The notes under the pieces were generated by a model. The model did no database searches. It saw only the letters and a program-made list of their open reading frames with translations, and was not told where the DNA came from. This document shows positions 15,578 to 23,772 of a stretch of 64,000 nt of DNA, one piece after another. The DNA is taken from the NCBI GenBank assembly GCA_038106885.1, contig JAYNFX010000001.1, forward strand, positions 1 to 64,000. Direction: 5' to 3'. Source of the DNA: UBA3537 sp038106885 (GTDB taxonomy: Bacteria > Bacteroidota > Bacteroidia > Flavobacteriales > Flavobacteriaceae). Position 1 is the first letter of the stretch. Each line of letters starts with the position of its first letter. The position numbers were made by a program, and so were the translations under genes.

Positions 15578-18430
15578 TTACTTACTTAAGTACATTTTTC
15601 TTCTTGCATATAAATCGTAAAACTCATCATCCTTTAAGCTATCAATAAATAAAATGCTTTCTCCTGTACTCTTCATTTCAGGACCCAATTGCTTATTAAC
15701 ATTAGGGAATTTATTAAATGAAAATACAGGTTGTTTTATAGCATAACCTTCAAGATGAGGATTAAAATCAAAATCTGATATTTTTTTATGACCAAGCATC
15801 ACTTTAGTAGCGTAATTAACATAGGGTTCTCCATAAGCTTTAGCAATAAAAGGTACAGTTCTGGACGCTCGCGGGTTAGCTTCAATGATGTAAACCATAT
15901 CATCTTTAACAGCAAATTGAATGTTAATCAATCCCACAGTATTGAGCTCTAAAGCTATTTTCTTAGTATGATCTTTAATTTGTTGAATAACTAAGTCTCC
16001 TAAGTTAAATGGCGGTAAAGTAGCATTACTATCTCCAGAGTGAATCCCACAAGGTTCGATATGCTCCATTATTCCAATTATATAAACATCATTACCATCA
16101 CAAATAGCGTCGGCCTCAGCCTCTATTGCACCATCTAAATAGTGATCTAGCAACAATTTATTATTCGGAATTTTTCTCAACAAATCAACAACATGAGCCT
16201 CTAAATCTTCTTTATTAATTACTATTTTCATGCCTTGACCACCTAAAACATAAGATGGTCTTACTAGAATTGGAAAATTTAATTTATCAGCAACTTTAAG
16301 AGCTTCATCAGCTGTTTCAGCTGTATCAAATTCTGGATATGGTATATTATTTTCTTTAAGGAGTGTAGAAAATGATCCTCGGTCTTCAGCTAAATCTAAA
16401 GATTTATAACTAGTTCCTAAAACTTTTATTCCATAGCGATCAAGTTTTTCAGCTAATTTTAAAGCAGTTTGCCCTCCTAATTGAACAATAACTCCTTCAG
16501 GATTTTCATGCTCAATAATATCATAAATGTGCTCCCAAAAAACAGGCTCAAAATACAACTTATCAGCGGTATCAAAGTCTGTAGAAACAGTTTCAGGATT
16601 ACAGTTTATCATAATAGTTTCATAACCACATTCTGCAGCTGCTAAAACGCCATGAACACAACAATAATCAAATTCAATACCTTGTCCTATTCTATTTGGA
16701 CCAGACCCTAAAACGATAACTTTTTTCCTGTCAGATACTACGCTCTCATTATGAGTGTAAGTCAATCCGTTTTTATCCGTCATTTCACTTTCGAAGGTTG
16801 AATAGTAATATGGAGTTTTTGCTTCAAATTCAGCTGCACATGTATCAACTAATTTATATACTCTTTTAATGTTTAACGTTTTTCGTTTTTTGTAAACTTC
16901 GCTCTCATAACAACCCAACATATGCGCGATTTGTCGATCCCCATATCCTTTTTGCTTAGCTTCTAGCAGAAGTTCTTTCTCAATATTGTCTATAGTGAAA
17001 GTAGAAATTTCTTTTTGAAGAAAATATAATTCTTCATACTGTTTCAAGAACCACATATCAATTTTTGTTATTTCATATATTCTTGAAAGAGGAATCCCCA
17101 TTTGAATAGCATCATAAATTACAAAAACTCTGTCCCAGCTTGCGTGTTTTAATTTACTGATTATTTGATCATAATCTTTGTAACCTTTACCATCAGCTCC
17201 TAGGCCATTTCTTTTTATCTCTAGCGACTGAGTAGCCTTGTGTAATGCTTCTTGAAAAGAACGACCAATACCCATAACCTCTCCTACGGCTTTCATTTGT
17301 AAACCTAATTCTCTATCACTTCCCTCAAATTTATCAAAGTTCCATCTTGGAATTTTTACAATCACATAATCTAGTGTTGGTTCAAAGAGTGCTGATGTAG
17401 ATTTTGTAATTTGATTTTGTAATTCATCTAAAGTATATCCAATAGCTAATTTTGCAGCAACTTTTGCAATAGGATATCCAGTTGCTTTACTTGCCAATGC
17501 TGAAGAGCGTGAGACCCTTGGATTAATTTCTATTGCTATGATATCTTCATTTTCATCTGGACTAACTGCAAACTGAACATTACAACCTCCTGCAAAATCT
17601 CCTATACTTCGCATCATATGAATTGCCATGTCACGCATTTTTTGATAAGTAGTATCACTCAAGGTCATTGCAGGAGCTACAGTTATTGAGTCCCCAGTAT
17701 GAATACCCATTGGATCCATATTTTCTATAGAACAAATTATAACTACATTGTTATTATCATCACGTAATAATTCTAACTCATACTCTTTCCAACCCATTAA
17801 AGCCTTGTCAATCATTACCTCGTGTATTGGCGATATTTCAAGACCTCTTTTAAGCAATTCATCAAAATCTTCTTCTTTGTGAACTATAGATGCACCAGCA
17901 CCACCCAATGTAAATGATGCTCTAATTACAAGAGGAAAACCAAACTCTTGAGCAATCTCTTTTCCTTTTAAGTAAGAATTTGCTGTAGATTGAGGAGCCA
18001 TTGGAATACCAATCTCTAGCATGAGCTCACGAAATTTCTCGCGATCTTCAGTAATATTTATTGCATCAATATCAACACCAATAATTTCAACATCAAAATC
18101 ACTCCATATTCCCTTTTCGTCTGCTTCAATACATAGATTCAAAGCAGTTTGACCACCCATTGTGGGTAAAACTGCATCAATTTGAGGATGCTCTTTTAGA
18201 ACTTTCAAAATTGATTTAGTGTTTAGTGGCAGTAAATAAACATGATCGGCCATTGAGGGATCAGTCATTATAGTGGCTGGGTTTGAATTTATTAAAATGG
18301 TTTCAATTCCATCCTCACGGAGTGAACGAAGGGCTTGAGATCCAGAGTAATCAAATTCACAGGCTTGTCCAATTATGATTGGACCAGAGCCTATAATAAG
18401 AATAGATTTTAAGTCGTTTCTTTTTGGCAT
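15578..18430 (-). CDS. carB: Carbamoyl-phosphate synthase large subunit without C-terminal regulatory domain
   Basis: A 950-residue CarB, which makes carbamoyl phosphate from bicarbonate, ATP and ammonia (from CarA) for arginine and pyrimidine synthesis. Two homologous ATP-grasp halves are visible, each opening with a glycine-rich segment: ILIIGSGPIIIGQACEFDYS near residue 10 and VIVLGSGPNRIGQGIEFDYC near 570. Each half contains an IQFAV or VQFAV motif and a downstream glutamate-containing EINPRVSRSSA or IEANPRASRT motif. It stops after GPEMKSTGESILFIDS and YLSK, where E. coli CarB (1073 residues) continues into an allosteric MGS-like domain. carA is not in the window. Confidence 0.96.
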   Translation of the reverse strand: MPKRNDLKSILIIGSGPIIIGQACEFDYSGSQALRSLREDGIETILINSNPATIMTDPSMADHVYLLPLNTKSILKVLKEHPQIDAVLPTMGGQTALNLCIEADEKGIWSDFDVEIIGVDIDAINITEDREKFRELMLEIGIPMAPQSTANSYLKGKEIAQEFGFPLVIRASFTLGGAGASIVHKEEDFDELLKRGLEISPIHEVMIDKALMGWKEYELELLRDDNNNVVIICSIENMDPMGIHTGDSITVAPAMTLSDTTYQKMRDMAIHMMRSIGDFAGGCNVQFAVSPDENEDIIAIEINPRVSRSSALASKATGYPIAKVAAKLAIGYTLDELQNQITKSTSALFEPTLDYVIVKIPRWNFDKFEGSDRELGLQMKAVGEVMGIGRSFQEALHKATQSLEIKRNGLGADGKGYKDYDQIISKLKHASWDRVFVIYDAIQMGIPLSRIYEITKIDMWFLKQYEELYFLQKEISTFTIDNIEKELLLEAKQKGYGDRQIAHMLGCYESEVYKKRKTLNIKRVYKLVDTCAAEFEAKTPYYYSTFESEMTDKNGLTYTHNESVVSDRKKVIVLGSGPNRIGQGIEFDYCCVHGVLAAAECGYETIMINCNPETVSTDFDTADKLYFEPVFWEHIYDIIEHENPEGVIVQLGGQTALKLAEKLDRYGIKVLGTSYKSLDLAEDRGSFSTLLKENNIPYPEFDTAETADEALKVADKLNFPILVRPSYVLGGQGMKIVINKEDLEAHVVDLLRKIPNNKLLLDHYLDGAIEAEADAICDGNDVYIIGIMEHIEPCGIHSGDSNATLPPFNLGDLVIQQIKDHTKKIALELNTVGLINIQFAVKDDMVYIIEANPRASRTVPFIAKAYGEPYVNYATKVMLGHKKISDFDFNPHLEGYAIKQPVFSFNKFPNVNKQLGPEMKSTGESILFIDSLKDDEFYDLYARRKMYLSK

Positions 18431-18463
18431 TTTATCTATGGTTGAATTCAGTAATTAATTATT

Positions 18464-18471
18464 CAAATTTA
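18464..18471 (-). promoter_or_regulatory. -7 element of carB
   Basis: Minus strand TAAATTTG fits TAnnTTTG and lies 33 bases before the carB start. No -33 element is seen; the expected position falls in the rpmH terminator. Confidence 0.35.
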
Positions 18472-18487
18472 AAGAACGTTTATATAT

Positions 18488-18522
18488 AAAAAAAGGTGTT
18501 ACTAATAGTAACACCTTTTTTT
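18488..18522 (-). terminator. Symmetric Rho-independent terminator between rpmH and carB
   Basis: GGTGTTACT (18495-18503) pairs perfectly with AGTAACACC (18507-18515) around a 3-base loop. Seven A's precede and seven T's follow, so it is formally bidirectional. The only gene that ends towards it is rpmH on the minus strand, which stops 20 bases away. Confidence 0.88.
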
Positions 18523-18542
18523 ATATTAACAATTGTTAATCA

Positions 18543-18701
18543 TTATTTTTTGTGACGAATTTCAGATGAAACACTCAACTTCTTACGTCCCTTGGCGCGT
18601 CTTCTAGCTAAAACTTTTCTTCCGTTGGCTGATGCCATTCTCTCTCTAAAACCATGTTTGTTTTTTCGCTTTCTTACAGAAGGTTGGAATGTTCTTTTCA
18701 T
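18543..18701 (-). CDS. rpmH: 50S ribosomal protein L34
   Basis: A 52-residue, strongly basic protein. It begins MKRTFQPSVRKRKNKHGF and continues RERMASANGRKVLARRRAKG, the near-invariant bL34 sequence, with a short extended C-terminus (KKLSVSSEIRHKK) as seen in Bacteroidota. It sits in the large ribosomal subunit. In many bacteria rpmH is next to dnaA or rnpA; here it stands alone between its own consensus promoter and terminator, upstream of carB. Confidence 0.97.
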   Translation of the reverse strand: MKRTFQPSVRKRKNKHGFRERMASANGRKVLARRRAKGRKKLSVSSEIRHKK

Positions 18702-18764
18702 CTTAAATTAATTTTATCTTCAATGAGCTACATATGTTGTAACTGCCTTAAAATAAAGGTCGGG

Positions 18765-18795
18765 CAAATATACAAAGAGTTTTTTGTTCAACAAA
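18765..18795 (-). promoter_or_regulatory. Consensus promoter of rpmH
   Basis: On the minus strand, TTTG (18792-18795) is followed by exactly 19 bases and then TATATTTG (18765-18772), a full match to TTTG-N19-TAnnTTTG. This implies an rpmH leader of about 55-60 bases. Confidence 0.75.
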
Positions 18796-18828
18796 TCAAT
18801 TTTTAAAAATATTTTGTTTTGTTTTTAT

Positions 18829-18836
18829 TACATTTG
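18829..18836 (+). promoter_or_regulatory. -7 element of the TPR-protein gene
   Basis: TACATTTG fits TAnnTTTG, 23 bases before the ATG at 18860. A TTTG at 18813-18816 is only 12 bases upstream, too close for a normal -33 element. It diverges from the rpmH promoter. Confidence 0.35.
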
Positions 18837-18859
18837 TAGATCAATAAATTACTTAAATT

Positions 18860-19423
18860 ATGTTCAATAAAAATATAAAACTTATCCTTTTCGTTTCATG
18901 TATTTCTTACTCAATATATCAATTCATAGAGTCTTTTATTGGAAATGGAATAATGTTTATTTTGATTGGACTGACATTTTTATTTTTATATTTTAAAAAT
19001 GAACTAATTCTGTTGGCATTTCTTAAACTAAGAAAGCAAGATTTTGAAGGAACTGAACGATGGTTAAGCAAGATTAAAAATCCAAAAACTGCTTTAACTC
19101 AAAAGCAACAAGGATATTATAACTTTTTAAAAGGAATAATGGTTTCTCAAACTAATATGAATGCTGCAGAAAAATTCTTTAAAAATGCTGTAAAGTTTGG
19201 ACTATCGATGGATCATGATCTAGCAATGGCTAAATTAAATTTAGCTGGAATAGCATTTACAAAGCGTAGAAAAATCGAAGCGAAACGACTGCTTTCAGAA
19301 GCTCAAAAACTAGACAAACGAAACATGATGGCTGAACAAATACAAATGATGAAGCAACAAATGAAAAAAGCCTCTGTACCTAATCAGCATTTTGGCCAGC
19401 CTAGAGGTGGTAGAAGGCGTTAG
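18860..19423 (+). CDS. Membrane-anchored TPR-like protein
   Basis: A 187-residue protein. Two hydrophobic segments lie in the first 55 residues (LILFVSCISYSIYQFI and IMFILIGLTFLFLYF). From about residue 65 the helical repeats look TPR-like (QQGYYNFLKGIMVSQTNMNA, AEKFFKNAVKFGLS, AMAKLNLAGIAFTKRRKIEA). The C-terminus is glutamine/methionine-rich and ends GQPRGGRRR. A scaffold role is plausible, but the partner is unknown. Its stop codon overlaps the convergent lytic transglycosylase stop by four bases. Confidence 0.65.
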   Translation: MFNKNIKLILFVSCISYSIYQFIESFIGNGIMFILIGLTFLFLYFKNELILLAFLKLRKQDFEGTERWLSKIKNPKTALTQKQQGYYNFLKGIMVSQTNMNAAEKFFKNAVKFGLSMDHDLAMAKLNLAGIAFTKRRKIEAKRLLSEAQKLDKRNMMAEQIQMMKQQMKKASVPNQHFGQPRGGRRR

Positions 19424-20319
19424 TTTTTACTCTTTTTTGGGATCTGTATTGTATATTTCTTTCTTGATTTATTATTTAAATGCCCTTGCCTTAGCCATGG
19501 ATTATAAATTTTTAATTCTTTGTAATTTAAATTAAATTTCGATGCAAATTGAACAAGATCTGTAATAGCAGTATCTACTTCAACAAAATATGTATCTGGA
19601 TAAGTATAAAGATCATCTTTTTTAAAATTAAAACCATACACATTAGGATTATTAAGAATCTCTTTAACTGCAAGAATCCTGTAAACATATCTGCTAGTTT
19701 CCTCAGATAAAAGCAAATCATAATAATTATCAACTGATTGCCGCTCTAATTCATTATGTACTTTATTTATGCCAGCGTTGTATGAGGCAGCAGCTAATGT
19801 CCATGATCCAAAACGCTTTTTGGCTTTAAGTAAATATTTACAAGCAACGTGAGTGGATAAAATAAGATTATTTCTTTCATCAACATTGCTGTTTATTTCA
19901 AGCCCATATTCTTTTCCTGTAGACTTCATGATTTGCCAAAACCCTTTGGCTCCAGCAGGTGATGTAATGTTTTGCAATCCACTTTCAATTATCGCTAAAT
20001 ATTTAAAATCAATTGGAACTCCATATGATTTTAGAATAGGCTCTATTACAGGAAAATATTTATTAGATCTTTTTAATAATAAAAAACCATTAGATTGCCA
20101 GTATGTATTCACCAACAATTCCCTATCAATTCGTTCCCTAACTCCAGATTTACTAAGGGGTAAAAACTCACCACAAAATTCCATTTTTTGAGGGATTGAT
20201 AAAGCATAAACATTATAATCAGAGTTAGTATTATTATCTGATTTAAAGTCTATTGACAAAAAAAGTAAGCTAAGTATTAAAAAAGTAAATAATAGGTGTT
20301 TTAGTGATAATTTTGACAT
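19420..20319 (-). CDS. Lytic transglycosylase, MltD-like
   Basis: A 299-residue peptidoglycan-cleaving enzyme. An N-terminal hydrophobic signal or anchor (LLFTFLILSLLFLSI) is followed by an SLT/goose-lysozyme fold with catalytic Glu112 in LAIIESGLQ, then SPAGAKGFWQIM and ASYNAGINKV. The C-terminal segment from about residue 245 (VDTAITDLVQFASKFNLNYK, LKIYNPWL) resembles a degenerate LysM repeat for glycan binding. It should release 1,6-anhydromuropeptides in the periplasm. Single-gene unit, convergent with the TPR gene. Confidence 0.9.
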   Translation of the reverse strand: MSKLSLKHLLFTFLILSLLFLSIDFKSDNNTNSDYNVYALSIPQKMEFCGEFLPLSKSGVRERIDRELLVNTYWQSNGFLLLKRSNKYFPVIEPILKSYGVPIDFKYLAIIESGLQNITSPAGAKGFWQIMKSTGKEYGLEINSNVDERNNLILSTHVACKYLLKAKKRFGSWTLAAASYNAGINKVHNELERQSVDNYYDLLLSEETSRYVYRILAVKEILNNPNVYGFNFKKDDLYTYPDTYFVEVDTAITDLVQFASKFNLNYKELKIYNPWLRQGHLNNKSRKKYTIQIPKKSKN

Positions 20320-20438
20320 TAATTTGAGTTTAAGGGTTACTTATGATTAACTCAATAAATATCAACTTAAATGATTGAAAATCAAAACTAAAACCGTTTT
20401 AGAAATGTTAAATTTACAATAATCCCCGATTTTTTTTA

Positions 20439-20446
20439 TATTTTTG
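20439..20446 (+). promoter_or_regulatory. -7 element of the small GNAT gene
   Basis: TATTTTTG fits TAnnTTTG, 33 bases before the ATG at 20480. No -33 element is seen. The rest of the 160-base gap 20320-20479 holds only a 6-bp inverted repeat, CTAAAA/TTTTAG (20388-20402), without a U-tract. Confidence 0.35.
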
Positions 20447-20479
20447 TAATTCTTTATCCCTGAATACAAACAAAATATT

Positions 20480-20776
20480 ATGCTAATAGCTTCAAATCTA
20501 ACAGACAATTCTTTCTTGCGTCAATATGAATTAAAAATAGGTAATCAGATGGCTACTATTGAGTATTCACAACAAGAACGAAAAATTTTTTTAACAAAAC
20601 TAAATATCCCAACAAACCTAGAGATTGATGATTTTTCCGAAAAATTTATTAAACTTGTTCTAGAGGATATTAGTGAAAAAAATATAAGTGTTGTTCCAAC
20701 TAGCCCACCGATAGCAAAATTTATAAAAAGAAATAGACGCTACAAAAAAATGCTTCCAGTTGGAATCAGAATTTGA
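20480..20776 (+). CDS. Small GNAT-like acetyltransferase-domain protein (YjdJ type)
   Basis: A 98-residue protein fitting the minimal GNAT subfamily: a Y/F-rich first strand with NQMATIEYSQQERKIFLTKL, then a helix LEIDDFSEKFIKLVLEDISE and a final VVPTSPPIAKFIKRNRRYKK. This parallels the CP-x-V-x-x-F-I-x-x-H-P pattern of YjdJ-like proteins; here the usual cysteine position is threonine/serine. These small proteins bind CoA or acyl-CoA, but substrates are undefined. Convergent with mtaB after 8 bases. Confidence 0.68.
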   Translation: MLIASNLTDNSFLRQYELKIGNQMATIEYSQQERKIFLTKLNIPTNLEIDDFSEKFIKLVLEDISEKNISVVPTSPPIAKFIKRNRRYKKMLPVGIRI

Positions 20777-20784
20777 TATTTTTT

Positions 20785-22101
20785 TTAGTTAAATTTAAAA
20801 CGAACAAAACCATCCTGATCAATTAGATCTAATTTAACTTTTTTTAGCGTATTTACTAATCCAGGGTCCCATGGGTGCCTCACTCTTATGTAATTTTCAG
20901 TAAATCCATGGATATAGCCTGATTTGTTCTCTCCTTCAAATAAAACTGTTCTATTTGATCCAATTGATTTTTCATAAAAAGACCTTCTTTTCTTTACAGA
21001 CAATCCACGCAAAAGCTTACTGCGTTTTTTCCTAACCTTCATTGGCACAGAACCTTTCATAGTTGAAGCTTCTGTGTTCTGTCTTTCAGAATACGTAAAA
21101 ACATGTAGATATGAGATATCTAATTTATTTAGAAAATTATAGGTCTCTAAAAATAATTCCTCAGTCTCTCCAGGAAATCCAACAATAACGTCTACCCCAA
21201 TACAAGCATGAGGCATAATTGAATTAATTTGATTAACTCGATCTTCATATACCTCTCTCAGGTAGCGTCTTTTCATTTTTTTTAAAATAAAGTTACTACC
21301 ACTTTGTAAAGGAATATGAAAATGAGGAACAAAAGAATTACTTTTAGAAACAAATTCAATAGACTCGTTCTTTAATAAATTAGGCTCTATAGATGAAATT
21401 CTTAATCTATTTATTCCCTCAACACCATCCAATGCTTTAATCATTTCCAAAAATGTATGATTATGTTTTTTATTACCAAATTCACCTTTGCCATAATCTC
21501 CAATATTGACTCCAGTTAGTACAATTTCTTTGATTCCTTTTTGAGAAATATTTTTTGCATTACTTAAAATATTTTCAAGCTTGTCGCTTCTAGAAATGCC
21601 TCTAGCTAAGGGAATTGTACAATATGTACATTTATAATCACAACCATCTTGAACTTTTAAAAATGCTCTGGTCCTATCTCCATAAGAATAACTTCCCACA
21701 TAAAAATCAGCCTCATCAATCTCACATGAATGAATTTTACAAATATCCTGCTTTGATAAATCGTTTATGTAATCCATTATATTAAACTTTTCTTTTGCAC
21801 CTAATACTAAATCAACCCCATTAAGATCAGCTAATTCCTGAGGTTTAAGTTGTGCATAACAACCTATTGCAATGATAAATGCGTTCGAATTTACAGAAAG
21901 TGCTTGTTTTACAATTGATTTAAAGCGATTGTCAGCATTTTCAGTGACAGAACATGTATTAATAACATATATATCTGCAGATTCTGAAAAATCAACTTTT
22001 TTGAAGCCATTGGATACAAAATCCCTTGCTATAGTAGATGTCTCAGAAAAGTTTAATTTACACCCTAATGTATGGAACGCTACTTTTTTAGTTGTAATCA
22101 T
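20785..22101 (-). CDS. mtaB: tRNA (t6A37-C2) methylthiotransferase
   Basis: A 438-residue radical-SAM methylthiotransferase that converts t6A37 to ms2t6A37 in tRNAs reading ANN codons. The N-terminal UPF0004 domain starts VAFHTLGCKLNFSETS, with cysteines for the first iron-sulfur cluster (also NTCSVT and IGCYAQ). The radical SAM core has the CxxxCxxC motif in GCDYKCTYCTIPLARG near residue 152. A basic C-terminal part around VRKKRSKLLRGLSVKKRR leads into a TRAM-like end. HTLGCKLN, rather than the MiaB or RimO form, supports MtaB. Confidence 0.92.
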   Translation of the reverse strand: MITTKKVAFHTLGCKLNFSETSTIARDFVSNGFKKVDFSESADIYVINTCSVTENADNRFKSIVKQALSVNSNAFIIAIGCYAQLKPQELADLNGVDLVLGAKEKFNIMDYINDLSKQDICKIHSCEIDEADFYVGSYSYGDRTRAFLKVQDGCDYKCTYCTIPLARGISRSDKLENILSNAKNISQKGIKEIVLTGVNIGDYGKGEFGNKKHNHTFLEMIKALDGVEGINRLRISSIEPNLLKNESIEFVSKSNSFVPHFHIPLQSGSNFILKKMKRRYLREVYEDRVNQINSIMPHACIGVDVIVGFPGETEELFLETYNFLNKLDISYLHVFTYSERQNTEASTMKGSVPMKVRKKRSKLLRGLSVKKRRSFYEKSIGSNRTVLFEGENKSGYIHGFTENYIRVRHPWDPGLVNTLKKVKLDLIDQDGFVRFKFN

Positions 22102-22123
22102 TCTTGTATTTTTACAAAAAGGA

Positions 22124-22154
22124 CAAATTTACAACGAACCTTCTTAATGACAAA
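22124..22154 (-). promoter_or_regulatory. Consensus promoter of mtaB, overlapping the start of the divergent gene
   Basis: On the minus strand, TTTG (22151-22154), 19 bases, then TAAATTTG (22124-22131) match TTTG-N19-TAnnTTTG. The -33 element lies inside the first codons of the divergent peptide-binding protein, whose ATG is at 22147. Expression of the two genes may therefore interfere. Confidence 0.65.
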
Positions 22155-23772
22155 ATACAATCAGTTCAGAAACAAACTAATATTGCCATTTATGTTAATA
22201 TTAACATGCCTGATTAGTTGTGAAAATTCTAAAACTAAAATCGAAAACAATCATGCGGTATTTAAATATAATGAGCATAAAAACATCAACAGTCTAGATC
22301 CCGCATTTGCTAAAGACAATGCAAATATATGGGCAGTTAATCAACTATTTAATGGCTTGGTTGAGATGGATGATTTGATGCAAGTTAAACCTAGTATTGC
22401 AACGGATTGGATTATTTCGGAAAATGGAACTCTTTACACTTTTAATATTAGAAAGAATGTATTTTTCCATGAGCATGAAAAATTTGGAAATAAAAAAACT
22501 AGAGCTGTTAATGCTGAGGATTTTGAATTTTCTTTCAATCGATTAATTGATCCTGAAATTGCTTCTCCAGGAAGTTGGATATTTGAAAATGTTAAAAATT
22601 TTAAAGCAATAAGTCATAATAAATTTCAAATTAAATTAAAAAAGCCCTTTCCAGCATTTTTGGGATTATTAACTATGAAGTATTGTAGTGTAGTTCCTAA
22701 AGAAATCACATCGTTGTATGGTCAAGATTTTAGAAAAAAGCCAATTGGTACTGGCCCTTTTTACTTCAAAAATTGGGCTGAAAATAATAAGTTAGTTTTC
22801 AGAAAAAATGATAACTATTTTGAAATGGATTCAAACGGAACTAAACTACCATATTTAGAATCTGTGGCAATAACATTTCTACCTGATAAACAATCTGAAT
22901 ATTCAGAATTTATTCAAGGAAATTTAGATTTTATTTCAGGAATTGACTCATCTTATAAAGATGATATTTTGAATTCAAATGGAGAATTAAATAAAAAATA
23001 CCAAGATCAAATTAATGTTCTTAGAGCTCCATACCTGAATACAGAGTACCTCGGTTTTTATCTTGATTCAAAAGAAACAGAAATTCAAAGCAAACTACTT
23101 AGAAGAGCTTTTAACATGGGTTTTGATCGTGTAAAAATGATTAGCTATTTAAGAAATAATATTGGAATCCCTGCCAATGGTGGATTCATCCCAAAGGGAT
23201 TGGACGGATATGAATCAAAAATTGGCTATAAATACAATCCTGAACATGCCAAAGATTTGGTAAGAAAATACAAAGAATTATCAAAGAATAATAAACCATC
23301 ATTTACAATATCTACAACGGCTAATTATTTAAATCTGTGTGAATTTATTCAGAGAGAGCTCCTTGACATAGGATTAGAAGTTAAAATTGAAATTATGCCT
23401 GGATCTTCTCTAAAGACTGCAAAGGCAAATGGGAAAACAAATCTATTTAGAGCAAGTTGGGTTGCAGACTATCCTGATTCTCAAAATTATTTATCACTTT
23501 TTTACAGTAAAAACTTTGCTCCTAATGGTCCCAATTACACACATTTCAAAAATGAAAATTTTGACAATTTATATGAATCGACATTTTTAGAAACTAATGA
23601 TTCCATTAGAAATGAAATATATAAAAAACTAGATAAAATTATCATAGATGAGGCCCCAATTGTTGTTCTTTTTTATGATGAAGCAATAAGATTTGTAAGA
23701 AGCAATGTGACTAATCTAGGGTCAAATCCAATAAATCTATTAAATCTCAAAAGAGTGAAAAAATCTCAATAG
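22147..23772 (+). CDS. Peptide ABC-transporter substrate-binding lipoprotein (SBP family 5)
   Basis: A 541-residue extracytoplasmic solute-binding protein of the OppA/DppA class. Its lipobox is LILTCLISC, near residue 25. Typical landmarks are HKNINSLDPAFAKDNANIWA, VNAEDFEFSFNRL, PIGTGPFYFKNW and RRAFNMGFDRVKMISYL. The frame is open upstream to 22072, but only the ATG at 22147 gives a signal peptide starting at residue 1. No permease or ATPase gene follows, so its transporter must lie elsewhere. The 3' end overlaps the convergent gene by 7 bases. Confidence 0.88.
   Translation: MTKYNQFRNKLILPFMLILTCLISCENSKTKIENNHAVFKYNEHKNINSLDPAFAKDNANIWAVNQLFNGLVEMDDLMQVKPSIATDWIISENGTLYTFNIRKNVFFHEHEKFGNKKTRAVNAEDFEFSFNRLIDPEIASPGSWIFENVKNFKAISHNKFQIKLKKPFPAFLGLLTMKYCSVVPKEITSLYGQDFRKKPIGTGPFYFKNWAENNKLVFRKNDNYFEMDSNGTKLPYLESVAITFLPDKQSEYSEFIQGNLDFISGIDSSYKDDILNSNGELNKKYQDQINVLRAPYLNTEYLGFYLDSKETEIQSKLLRRAFNMGFDRVKMISYLRNNIGIPANGGFIPKGLDGYESKIGYKYNPEHAKDLVRKYKELSKNNKPSFTISTTANYLNLCEFIQRELLDIGLEVKIEIMPGSSLKTAKANGKTNLFRASWVADYPDSQNYLSLFYSKNFAPNGPNYTHFKNENFDNLYESTFLETNDSIRNEIYKKLDKIIIDEAPIVVLFYDEAIRFVRSNVTNLGSNPINLLNLKRVKKSQ

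Noticed and set aside
20388..20402. Inverted repeat CTAAAA/TTTTAG as a terminator.
   Set aside because: Six A/T-heavy pairs with no following T-tract, and no gene ends towards it.
22072..22146. Upstream extension of the peptide-binding protein.
   Set aside because: It would overlap mtaB and put 25 residues before a clear lipoprotein signal.
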